Made by a program: the position numbers and the translations under genes. From Zelopaecilomyces penicillatus (Eukaryota > Ascomycota > Sordariomycetes > Hypocreales > Pseudodiploosporaceae), in the NCBI GenBank assembly GCA_005765155.1, contig VCCP01000005.1:2232001-2296000 (forward strand): a stretch of 64,000 nt of DNA, in the 5' to 3' direction. The notes under the pieces are model-generated. The model did no database searches. It was not told where the DNA came from and was given only the letters and a program-made list of their open reading frames with translations. Within the stretch, counting starts at the first letter, position 1, and the number at the start of each line of letters is the position of its first letter. This document shows positions 28,351 through 39,760 of the stretch, piece after piece.

Positions 28351-30200
28351 ATTAATTTAATAATCTTTTTTAAATCTTTAATAAATATTCTTTTAAAATA
28401 TTATATAAGATTTTTATAAAAAAGATAATTATTAATTATTTAATTCCTTTTTATATAAATATAATAATTTACTTTTTTTTAATATAAAGAAAATCTTTTA
28501 ACTTTTCTTTTTTAAATAATATTTAAAATTTATATAATTCTATTAAGAAATATAATTATATATTCTTTTAATTATTATATAAAGATAGTTATTTTATTAA
28601 TATTATTTATTTTAAAGCTATATTATTTAAGATTATATTAATATTTTATATATTAAGAAAAAGAAATTTCTTTATATTAAAGCTATATTATTATTATTAT
28701 ATATTAAAATAAGAAAAATAAAACCTATTATTATTTAAAATTCTTTTATAATTTATTATTATATTATTTATTATTATATTATTTCTTTTATTATTTTTAT
28801 TTAAAGCTTATTTTAATTAAAAAAAATAGATTTAATAAATTCTTATTTATAATAACTTTAAAGTAAAATCCTTAAAAGGATTAAAGATAATATAAAATAT
28901 AATAAATATATTCTATTTATTTATATTTATTTTAATTTTAACTATAAAATAAATAATGTATTTTTATTTAAATTTAATTATTATATTTAATTATTTAAAT
29001 TTAAATAATTATATTTTTTTTAATCTTAAATATTAAATCTTTTATTTATTAATTACTTTATTATATTTATATCTTAAATTAATTTATATAAGATAAATAG
29101 CTTTATTAAGATAATAATTTATAATCTTATATTTTTATATATTTAATTATATATATATATTTAATTATATATATATATTTAATTATATATATATATTTAA
29201 TTATATATATATATTTAATTATATATATATATTTAATTATATATATATATTTAATTATATATATATATTTAATTTATTATTATTTAATTATTTTTAAAAA
29301 GATTTATTTTATATATATTTGTATAGTATTTTAAGATTATTTTAAAGCCTTTATTAAATTTAATATAATTTAAATTATTTATTATTAATAATTCTTAAAG
29401 GATTTTATTTAATTAATATTTATTATTAAGATATTAATATTTTAATATATTTAATTTAATTAAGATATAAAAATATAATTAAATATATTATTATTAAGCT
29501 TTTTTCTTTATTATAAATAATTATTATAAAGAATCTTTTAAAATAAATAAATATTCTAGATTTATTTTATTAATATTTTATAATATTTTAAAAATTTAAG
29601 ATTATTTAATTACTATTATTCTTTTATTTTAATTAAATATTCTTTATATTTAATTAAAAAATTAATTAATCTTTTAATAAATAACTTAAAATTTTATTTA
29701 AGCTAGGCTTTTTTATAAAGATTTTAAAATATAAGCTATATTTAATTTAAGAAATTATTAATATTATATATCTTATTTATTTCTTTTAATATATATATTA
29801 TATTTATTTATTATTAAAATTCTTTTTATATATTATTATAAAGGATTTTTAATTAAACTTTATTAAAATTGATTTAAGATTAATTATAAATAATAATATA
29901 TTTAATTATAATTATTTATTAATTAAAGAATTAAATACTTAATAAAAAAGAAAATTAAAATAATAGAAAAAAGATTTAATTTTTAATATTTATTAAGAAT
30001 TCTTTGAAAATCTTATTTTATTTCTTTAAAAAAGTAATTAAACATATTTAAATTATAAAATAAGCTTTAAAATATAATAATATTTTATAGCTTTATTTAA
30101 GGGTTTTATATAATTAATTAATTAAGATAGATTATATTAATAGATTATTCTTAAATAAAAAGATATTATATATTACTTTATTAATAGCTTTTAATAAATA
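28350..30200. other. AT-rich RIP-degraded DNA with one minisatellite
   Basis: No gene or RNA recognised. It contains the 18-bp tandem array at 29,142. The right end (about 30,205-30,282) forms the left arm of the outer palindrome around the GC-rich element at 30.3 kb. Confidence 0.55.
29142..29275. repeat. Minisatellite, 18-bp unit, seven copies plus partial
   Basis: Unit TTTAATTATATATATATA starts at 29,142, 29,160, 29,178, 29,196, 29,214, 29,232 and 29,250, with a partial unit at 29,268. The copies appear identical. Confidence 0.9.
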
Positions 30201-30204
30201 TTAA

Positions 30205-30720
30205 TTATAATAAGCTAGCTTTATAGCTTTTATAAAGAGTATTACTATTTATATATAAAGAAATTGCTATTTATATATAAGGGACACATATACACCCGGT
30301 TTTTCTGCGCGCACCCTACCAAGTCCCCAAGGACCCCCCCCCCTTCTCTTAATCGAACAGACCACTATAGTAGGCAATTGAATAACCAAGCCAACATAGC
30401 ATTCACAACCTATTAATTGAAGAGGCTGCGACTGGAGAGACCGCAATACATACGGTCAATTGAGTTGCAAAATCGCCTACATAGCGGCCTTATAAATTAA
30501 CTGTATATACCGGTCTGTGCCATGGTGGTTTGCGCCGCGCTGCAGCCTCTTTAATTGATAGGTTGTGGTTGTATATACTGTAGAGGCCTGGTTATGCAAT
30601 TACCTACTATAATAGTCTATTTAATTAGGGGGGGGAACTACAGATATATAACCCTTATATATAAATAAAAACTTTTCTATATATAAATAGTAATACTTTT
30701 TATAAATAAATATTAAAAAA
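30205..30720. repeat. Outer imperfect palindrome in AT-rich DNA around the foldback element
   Basis: The left arm (about 30,225-30,282) contains AGTATTACTATTTATATATA and ends ATTTATATATAAGGG. The right arm (about 30,653-30,712) begins CCCTTATATATAAAT and continues as the reverse complement of the left arm through TATATATAAATAGTAATACT. The arms pair over about 55-60 bp with few mismatches. Between them sit 51 bp of unpaired GC-containing sequence on the left, the 302-bp foldback element, and 17 bp on the right. The left arm also resembles the AAGCTAGCTTTATA core of repeat family B. Confidence 0.75.
30334..30635. mobile_element. GC-rich foldback/MITE-like element with about 97-bp inverted arms
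   Basis: A sharp island of balanced composition. The left arm (30,334-30,429) starts with ten C, then shows CACTATAGTAGGCAATTG, then CACAACCTATTAATTGA and AGAGGCTGCG. The right arm (30,539-30,635) is its imperfect reverse complement and ends with eight G. The centre (about 109 bp) is unrelated unique sequence with no ORF. Long arms around a short non-coding core fit a non-autonomous DNA transposon, but no target-site duplication is evident next to the C and G runs and no transposase is present. The arms retain CpA and CpG, so this element was not RIP-mutated. Confidence 0.7.
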
Positions 30721-31134
30721 GATATTAATATTTTTAAAAAGAAAAAAGCTTTTTTTCTAGCTTTTTTTTTATAATTATTTTTATATAATAATAGTTATAT
30801 TATTAGCTTTATTTTATTATTTTATTTAATATTTTAAAGCTATTTAAATAATAAATAAGCTTAGATTAAACTTAAATTATATAAGATATAAATAAAGCTT
30901 AAGCTTATAATAATATATAAATTATAAAATTTTTAATAAGATTATAAAAGATTTTATTTTATTTTATTTTTTATATAAAGGTTTAAAATAAGATTATATA
31001 TATATTATATTTCTTAAAGCTTAATATAAAAAATATATATTATTAAAATATATTAAAATACTTTATATTATTTAAATATATTATAAATATTATAAATTTT
31101 TAATAATATCTTTTAATTTATAATATAATATATA

Positions 31135-31198
31135 TTTTAAGATTAATATATTTTAAGATTAATATATTTTAAGATTAATATATTTTAAGATTAATATA
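31135..31198. repeat. Tandem array, 16-bp unit, four copies
   Basis: The unit TTTTAAGATTAATATA is repeated perfectly at 31,135, 31,151, 31,167 and 31,183. It lies just left of repeat family B copy 2. Confidence 0.92.
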
Positions 31199-31224
31199 TT
31201 TAAATATATAATAATAGATATTAT

Positions 31225-31445
31225 TATAAATATAAGCTTTTAATTTAAGCTTTAATTATAAATATAAAATAGATTTAATTTAAATCTAATTAATATAAGA
31301 AAAAGGATTAAATAAAAATAATATAAGGATCTTTTTTTCTTTTTTAAGTTTATTAATATTATAATTAATACTTATTTATAATAATTATAAAGCTAGCTTA
31401 ATATATTTAATAAATTTCCTTTTTATACTTTTTAAAAAAAAGGAT
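31225..31445 (+). repeat. Dispersed repeat family B, copy 2
   Basis: Matches 35,540-35,710 in the same orientation and 2,285-2,480 inverted. Shared blocks include AAGCTTTAATTATAAATATA, ATAGATTTAATTTAAA and ATAATATAAGGAT, followed by the TAAAGCTAGCTTAA core. Differences are largely transitions. There is no coding potential. It could be an LTR or the end of a larger element; the termini are not resolved. Confidence 0.7.
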
Positions 31446-32571
31446 ATTTATTTAAAATAAAATAATAATTTTTATTTTAAAATTAATAGAATATTTAATT
31501 AATTTAAAAGATATATTTAATTAGTTTTAGGAAATTAAAAAAACTATTCTTTATATAAAAGTATAGATTATTAATTAAGATTATAAAATATTTAAATTAA
31601 AAAAGAAGATTAAGGAATTTATTTATTTTAAATATAAATCTTTTTCTTTATTTTAATTATTTAATAAAAATAAGAATATCTTTCTTTTATAATTAATAAT
31701 AATTTATAATAAAATTATTATTAATATAGATTTTATTAATACTTATAAAATTTAATAAGAAATTATTTAAAATACTATATTAATATCTTTTTAAGAAACT
31801 ATTATTAATAAGCTATTAAATAGATTATTATATCCCTTTAAAATAGGATTAATTAAATTAATATATTTATAATATTACATATAATAAAAAAGATTATATA
31901 ATAGATAATAAAACTTAAATAATTAAAAGAATATAATCTAATAATATAAATCTAAAAGATAAAGAAAAAGATAATAATAAGATAATAATAAGATAATAAA
32001 GATATTAAAATACCTATAAATAAAATATTATTATAGGATATTTAAGGATTATATATTAAGTATAATAAAATTTTATAATAATAGTATTAAATATTATTTT
32101 AATTATTTTCTATTATAAATAGATCTTAAATATAAATATTTATTAATTTTATAATAAAGGCTTTTAAATAAAATAAAATATTTAAATTCTTAATAATTAT
32201 TCTTAATTATTTATTTAAATATATTTAATTAAAGATAATAATATTTATAATTATTAAGATATATATTAAATAGTTTTAAAATATTTAATAATACTTTTAT
32301 AAATTCTTAATAAAAATTACTTTAAATAAAAGTTTAAATTAAATAAATTATTTTTAAATTATATTTTATAAATTAATAAATATTAAATAACTTTTATTTA
32401 TATTATATTATTTATAAATAAATAATAATATAAAATATATAAATTTAAGATTTAAACTATTTTTTTAATAATTATATATTTCTTATAATTTAATTAAATT
32501 AATTATCTTTTAATTTATTAATTAATATTTAATAATAAAAAATCTTTAATAATTAATATAAGCCTAAATAA
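31445..32571. other. AT-rich RIP-degraded DNA, nothing recognised
   Basis: About 1.1 kb between repeat family B and solo LTR copy 2, with no ORF, RNA gene or repeat unit that I can support. Confidence 0.55.
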
Positions 32572-32576
32572 AATAT

Positions 32577-33051
32577 TGTTAAAATAGGCGGGTTTTATAT
32601 AACAGCCTGACCTGTTATAAGATTAGTAGCTAGACCTACTATAGCTTAGCAGCTAAACCTGCTATAGCCCTAGCAGCCAGACCTGCTATAAGGTAGCAGC
32701 CTGACCTGCTATAAGACCTAAAAAGCCCGTGCAGCCTGACCTGCTATATCAGGCTAGACTAGTAAAATAAGGGCTTATCCCTTATACCCCTCCCTTTCTT
32801 ATTATTTGGAATGCTTAGAAATCTAAAGAAATATTATTTGGAATTCTTAAATAATTCCAAATAATCCTAGTATTATTTAGATATATAAGATAGCTGGATT
32901 CCTAGCTGAATCCTGCTTTCTTTCTCTATCGGCAATTCAATCACTTCTTTCTTCTTTTCTACAGACTTTACTCTGGATAACTATTCGCTGCCTTTCTTCC
33001 ACTGCTATCGCTACTAGCTTTAGTTATAACTTTATACTGCAAATTGCAATA
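32577..33051 (+). mobile_element. Solo LTR, copy 2 (475 bp, 5-bp TSD AATAT)
   Basis: Starts TGTTAAAATAGGCGGG and ends AAATTGCAATA. It is flanked by AATAT at 32,572-32,576 and at 33,052-33,056. It is almost identical to the reverse complement of 47,949-48,423 and about 90% like copy 1 by eye. The body holds the six-unit motif array (32,600-32,750), a pyrimidine-rich stretch near 32,790 and an AT-rich centre. With TGTTA at one end and CAATA at the other, the original terminus was probably CAACA, giving the usual TG...CA ends with the last C lost to RIP. C and G are well preserved, so it is young or too short to trigger RIP. Confidence 0.85.
32600..32750 (+). repeat. Six-unit degenerate motif array inside solo LTR copy 2
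   Basis: Six occurrences of a core near GACCTGCTATA, each preceded by AGC and a variable CC, CT or CA pair. The third unit reads AAACC and the first two carry GTTATA or ACTATA. The array is conserved in all three LTR copies, so it predates their dispersal. Spacing is irregular, more like a cluster of binding sites than a simple tandem repeat. Confidence 0.72.
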
Positions 33052-33056
33052 AATAT

Positions 33057-35540
33057 TAAATAACTTTAAGATTAATTTAATATAATAGAAATTATATTTA
33101 AATAAAGATAAGATATTATTAAAAGAATAAATATTAATATTTTTCAATTATCTTTAATTTAAAGCTAATCTTATATAAATTATAATTATTTATTTATAAT
33201 AATAAGATTAAAAGACTATAAATAATTTCTATTATTTAATAAATACTGTCTTTTTAATAATAATATATAGCTTTCCTTATATAATATTAAAATAGATTAT
33301 TTAAAATAAAAATTAAATTAATTATATATTATATATAAAATTATTATTATTTTTATATTTCTAATAATTATATTTAATATACCTAAAAAAATCTATTTTA
33401 TATTTTATATTAATTTAATAGAATAAATATTAAATAATCTACTTTTATTTTAATAAATAATAAATAATAAATTAAGTCTTTTTAGTATTAAATAATAATA
33501 ATAAGAATATAATATAAGAATAAAAAATAAAAATTATTTTATAATAAAGAATAAATAAAATAAATATTAAAAATAATAAATATTTATAAAATAAAAAGAA
33601 TAAATTTAATTATATATAAAAACTATTAAAAATATAAAATAATTATAAATACTAAATTTTTTTAAAATAAAGTAAAATAATATTTATTATTTTAATAATC
33701 CTATAATATACTAGTATTAAATATAAAATAATAATCTCTTTTTAAAATAAAATTAAATAATAAAATTAATTAAATCTTATCTTTTTAATAATAAAATCTT
33801 ATTTTTTTTTATATTCTTTTCTTTTAAAGCCTTAACCTATTTAATATTATTAATAAAGTATATTATAATTTTATTAATATTAAGGCTTAAACTATTCCTA
33901 TAAGAAATTAAATTATAATAAAAATAAGATTATTAAATATTAATATTATAAAAAGTATATTAATAAACTAGATTTAATAAGAATATATTTGATTAAATAT
34001 TATAAGAGATAGGATTTATAATATAAATAAAATAATCTTTTTAAAAAAAAGTATTATCTTTAAATAAAGTTATTATTATATTTAATTAAAATATATATTA
34101 AGGATTAAAAGATAAAGATATATTAATTAATTATCCTTAAAAATAATAATTAAAAACTTAACTAATCTTATTATAATAAAGAATAATAATAAATTAATAA
34201 TATTAATTAAAGATTATATTTATATTATTTATATTATTATATATTAAATAAATATAGTTTAAAAGATATTAATATTAAAGAGAAATACTTTTTAATATAT
34301 TTTATTGATTTTTTTTTCTTTTTTTTATAAATAATCTAAGCTTATTATTTCTTTATTAAGATTATTTATTATTCTTATATAAAGTTAAATTAGAATTAAA
34401 TAGGATTAAATAAAGAAATATAGATTTATTTATATATCTTAAATTATATAATATATCTCTTTTTATTATTATAGAATATATTAAATATTAAAGATAAATT
34501 AGATATAATATTATTAATTATAATAAAGAATTAAAATTAATAAAGAATTATTAAAGAATATAAAAAAGCTATTATAAATAGATATAATAAATATAAAAGC
34601 TTAATATAATAGATAATATATTAATATATTTCTTAAAAGGATAATAAGTTAAGTAATTTAAGAGGTTATATAAATATTAATAAAAATAAAGAGATTTTAT
34701 TTAATTTCTTTAAAAATAGCTTTATAACTTATTATTACCTGTTCTTATATAAATAAAACATAAATAAATAAATTAAAGATATTATTAGATTTAATTTAAA
34801 TTAAATATATAATATATTTACTTTAATAAATAAGAATATATAATATTTTTATAATTATATAGAGAATTAAATTATTTCAAAGTAAAAGCTTTTTATAATA
34901 ATATAAAATATAAATATAATAACAAGGATAATTATATTTATTATTTTTAATATTTATTATACTTTTAATAAAAGATAAATATATTAAATATATTTATTTA
35001 AAAAGAATAATTAATTTATTATTAAATTATCTTATATAAATAATATATTAATAATATATTTCTTATAATATTATATAAAAAAAGAATATATTGATATTAC
35101 CATTAAAAATTAATAAAGATAATATATACCTTTAAAAGGATAATAAGTTCAAGATTTAATTTAATATTATTTTAAAGAATAAAAAACCTTTAATAATCTA
35201 ATAGTTTATTATTAAATTAAATATTTAATATGTTTTTTATTTTTTTATTAATTAAAAATAAAACAAAAGAAAGATATAACTAAAATTATATATTAATTAT
35301 AATTTATATTTAAAAAGAATTAAGATAATATTTAATAAAAAAAGAATAAAACTATAATATAAATCTAAAATAGGATTTAATAAAATATAAATAAGATTAT
35401 CTTTTATTATATTATTATTAAAATAATTAATAGATAAACTTATATTAAAGGATTTTTATTTTATAATAAATCCTTATTATTTTTATTAATTAAAAGAATA
35501 GTATAATAATAAAAGTAAAATAATATATTATAGGTTTAAG
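33057..35540. other. AT-rich RIP-degraded DNA, nothing recognised
   Basis: About 2.5 kb with no ORF above background. Scattered short phrases such as ATTACCATTAAAA near 35,097 also occur near 19,368, hinting at shared transposon origin, but this is too short to assign. Confidence 0.5.
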
Positions 35541-35710
35541 TTTTTAATATAAGCTTTAATTATAAATATAAGATAGATTTAATTTAAACCTAATTAATAT
35601 AAGAAGAGAAATTAAATAAGAATAATATAAGGATTTTCTCTTTTTTTATTAACTTTATTAATATTACTTTTAATACTTACTTATAATAATTATAAGGCCA
35701 GCTTATTATA
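35540..35710 (+). repeat. Dispersed repeat family B, copy 3
   Basis: Same orientation as 31,225-31,445, sharing TAAGCTTTAATTATAAATATA-type sequence, TAATATAAGAAGAG and ATAATATAAGGATTTT. It carries AAGGCCAGCTTATTA where copy 2 has AAAGCTAGCTTAA, so it keeps a C and G lost in copy 2. Confidence 0.68.
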
Positions 35711-36650
35711 ATATAAAATAATAATTTAAAAAGGATAAAGGATTTAAAATTAATTATTATTATAATATTTTTTAAATTCTTTTATTTTTCTTATAAATTA
35801 ATATATAAGAAAATTAAATTAAAATAATTAAATCCTTTAATTTTAAAAGATTTAATATTATATTTAAATTATCTTTTTAAAGTATAATTAAATATTTATC
35901 TTTCTTATCTTTCTTATTTTTGTTTATAATTTTTTAATTTTTTTAATTTTTTAAATTTATTTTAGTTATAAATATATCTTATTATTTATTAATAATAAAT
36001 TAAATAAAGAAATAATAATAAAATATTTAAAATTAATTAAATATTAAATAAATATTTAAATTTAAGATTAATTTTATTAAATTAAAGATTATTTTATAAT
36101 CATTAATAAAGCTATAATATTATTAATTTTTATATAGATTTTTAAGATAAATTCAAAATTAGTATTTATAAGTAATTAATTAATTATTATTATTTATTTT
36201 ATTATTATTTTTAATTTTAATAATCTCTTTATTTAAAAAAGAAATAAAAGAGATTAATTTATTAAAAATTATAGTTAAAAGATTATAAAAGATATTAAAA
36301 AGATTAAGAATAATATTAATTAAATTATATATAATAAATTAATAATAAATTATAAGAACTTTAATCTTTAATTCTTTTTATTTTATAAAACTAATTAATT
36401 TTATTTATAATTATATAAGTCTTTTAAAACTATATAATTAAAATCTTTTATAAGTTTAATCTAAGCTTTAATATATTTATAATTCTTTTATAATTTATTA
36501 TTATATTATTTAATATAAATATAATATAAGAATAATATTTTATTATTAATAATATATTATAATATTATTATTATTAATTTTATAATTATATTAATTTATT
36601 TTATAATTATATTAATTTATTTTTAAAATTAAATTAAATCTTTATATAAA
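35711..36650. other. AT-rich RIP-degraded DNA, nothing recognised
   Basis: About 0.9 kb. The homology between relic A (4.75-8.33 kb) and its inverted copy stops at about 36,650; left of that I see no supported feature. Confidence 0.5.
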
Positions 36651-39600
36651 ATATATAACTTCTTTAAATTTAATTAATTTTATTTAATAAATACCTTAAT
36701 AAATAAAAAGATCTAATTTATATATTAATAAATTAATATATTTAAGTATTTTAAAGGATCTTATTTATTATTATAATTATTTTTATAATAATATATTTAA
36801 TAATTAATAACCCTTATATAATCTTAATTATACTTTATTTTATTAATATTTATTTATAATAATTTTATTAATTTATTTAATTTAAATCCTATAATTAATT
36901 TATTTAATTATTTTAATATAGGATTATTTAGTAAGTTATTTAATAAGAATTATAATACTAAAATAACTTCTATTTATAGTATATTTAATATTATTAAATA
37001 ATATCTTAATATTATTTTTATTATTTAATTTTCCCTTTTAAATAATTTATTAATCTATAAATAATATATAATATTAAAAATAAATTTAATCTTTAATATT
37101 TTAAATAATCTCTTTTAAAAGTTTAAAATAAATTTTATATCTTAATAATTAATTATAATTTTAAATACTCTTTAATTATATAATAATAAGATTTTAATTT
37201 ATATTTTAATTTAATATTTAATAATATAATAGATTAATTTTAAGATTAAGATTAATTTTCTATTTTATTTATAAATAATTATTATTATTATATTAAATAA
37301 ATATTTATATTTTAATATCTTTTAAAATAATTAAGGTATTATTTTTAAAAATTCTATAATAAAATTAATAATTATTATATAAAATAGCTTATATAATATT
37401 ATTATTAATTATAATTTATTTAATAACTTTATTTAATTTATTAAATTTTATAAATATATTTTATAATAGAATATTTATTATTTATTTATTTTATTATTTA
37501 ATAAAATATTAATTATTAAATTAATTAATTATAATTTTAACAGATTATATAATAATAAAAAGAATAATTAATTATATAAATATATTAATTTTAGATTTAA
37601 TAAAGATAAACTTTTAATTTGTAATAATATTTATTTATCTAAGTTGATATAAGCTGGATATATATTATATCTTAATAAAAATATATTTTATATTTTATAT
37701 ATTATTATAACTTTTATTTAAAGATAAAGAATTTTATAAAAGAATCTAAGATAATTTTTTAAAAGAGAAAAATAATATATAAGCTTAATAATATTAAAAA
37801 TAAAGATATATAATACTTTATAATTATAATATTAATTAATAATAAATTAAAAGATAAATTCATTAAAGGATATATAAAGAATAATAAATTTATAAAAGTA
37901 ATTAAAATAATTAAAATATAAAAGCTTAAATAAGAAAATAATATTAAAGAAAGGCTATTTAATATAAAATTATTATTTATAATACAAAATAAGCTATTAT
38001 ATAATTTAAAATTAAATAATATAAGAAAACTATATATTTTATAGAATTATATAGCTAATATATTAATACAAGTATATAATTAAAACTTTTATATAGAAAT
38101 ATATAAAACTATTATAGCTTTAAATAATATAAATTAAAATTCTTAATTTTTAATATAATTATATTTAATATTTAATTTTAAAATTAATTAATATATATCT
38201 TTTCTTAGATTTTCTTAATAATCTATTTAAAAATATAATTAATTATATTTATTAAATTAATATATTTTTATAATTTGATATATTATTTTTAAAATAAAAA
38301 ATAAAAAGTTTTATTCTTTATTTATTCATATTATATTTAAAGAAAATAAATCTTAATAAATTATAATTATATAATATTGTCCTTTTTATTAAATACTTTT
38401 ATAATATTTTAAATAATTCTCTTTTAATTAATATTAATTTTAATAAGATTTCTTTAATTTTAAATATTCTTCTTTTTGTTTTTTAATAATTTAATTATTT
38501 TTTCTTAATTTATTTAATAAATTTATTTTATATATTTTTAAGAGTTTAATTTTTATTTAAAATCTATAAATAAATTATTTAAGAAAAGTTATTATTCCTA
38601 GATATATTTTTAGATTAATTATAATTATTCTATTCTTATAGATTAATTATATTTATTCTATTCTTATATTTATTATATATTAATAATAAACAGATTAATA
38701 TTAATATATTTAATATTCATATATATTTTTTATCTTTTAAAGATAATATTATCTTTTTTATAAATATATAAAATAAATATTTAATATTATAAATTTATTT
38801 AATTATTTTAAATTAATAATTATTCTTTCTTTTTAATTATTTATAATTTATTATTATATAATAAAAATAAGATAATTAAAGATATTAATTTTCTTATTTT
38901 ACTTTTATATTTTTAATTATAAAGATTATTTATTATAATATTAAGAAATGTTCTATCTTTAATTCTTAATAAAGAAGGCTTTATTATTAATTTCTTATTT
39001 TATTAATCTTTTATTAGATTAATTCTTATCCTATCTTTTTTATTTATTAAAATTATATTTTAATTTTATTATAATTATAGCCTTTTTAAAATTCTTTTAT
39101 ATATAGATTTCTTATTTAATTTATATCTTATTTAATTTAATTAATTTAATAATAAAACCTTTTTTTAAGATTCTTAATACTATATCTGTTTATTAAATAT
39201 AAATTAATTTTCTTTTATAATTTATTTATAAATAGATTTAATATTTTAATTATTTTATTAAATAAATTAAATTTATTATTTATATAATTTGTATAATTTA
39301 TTATTATATTAATATTTTCTTATAATTTAATATAATATTTATATTTATTATAATTATTTAAATATTTTAATTTCTATTTATATTAATATCTTATTAATTT
39401 GTTTATATTATTTATTATTATAATCTAGTTTATTATAAATAATACCCTTAATATATTTAAGATATAAATATAATTTATAATTAAAATATTCTTTAATTTA
39501 TTAGGATTTATTCTTTTAATCTTAAAAAGATTATTACATTTTATAATATTAATACTTTTTAATAAAATAATTTATATTTTATTTATATTTTAAAAGTTAT

Positions 39601-39760
39601 TATAATATTATAAATAATATTAATTTATAATTTCTTTTTTATTAATAAGATATTAATATAATATTTATTAATAAATTTAATATTTTATAATATATTTAAT
39701 TTTAAATCTTTTATTAATTATATATTAATTATAAGATATATATATATTATATTTATATTA
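36650..39760 (-). pseudogene. Ty3/gypsy pol relic A', inverted rearranged copy of relic A
   Basis: Read on the minus strand this is the same element as 4,750-8,330. The segment 36,650-37,504 matches about 7,370-8,310 reversed (integrase core and C-terminal domain), and 38,126-39,760 matches about 4,750-6,735 reversed (RT and RNase H). Three differences stand out. The segment 37,505-38,125 is flipped and matches 6,735-7,370 in direct orientation. About 300 bp corresponding to 5,950-6,240, including the catalytic RT box, is missing near 38,640. About 75 bp corresponding to roughly 4,960-5,035 is missing near 39,490. It is RIP-mutated like relic A, with different sites changed. Confidence 0.78.
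37505..38125 (+). repeat. Flipped internal segment of gypsy relic A'
   Basis: This segment aligns in direct orientation with 6,735-7,370 (for example AAATTAATTAATTATAATT at both starts and TTATAGCTTTAAATA at both ends), whereas the sequence on both sides aligns with relic A only in inverted orientation. In relic A the segment lies between RNase H and the integrase core, where the zinc-binding linker belongs, and reads plausibly in sense there. So the inversion most likely occurred in this copy. Confidence 0.75.

Noticed and set aside
29142..29275. CRISPR array
   Set aside because: The repeats are contiguous 18-bp A/T units without spacers, and the organism is a eukaryote.
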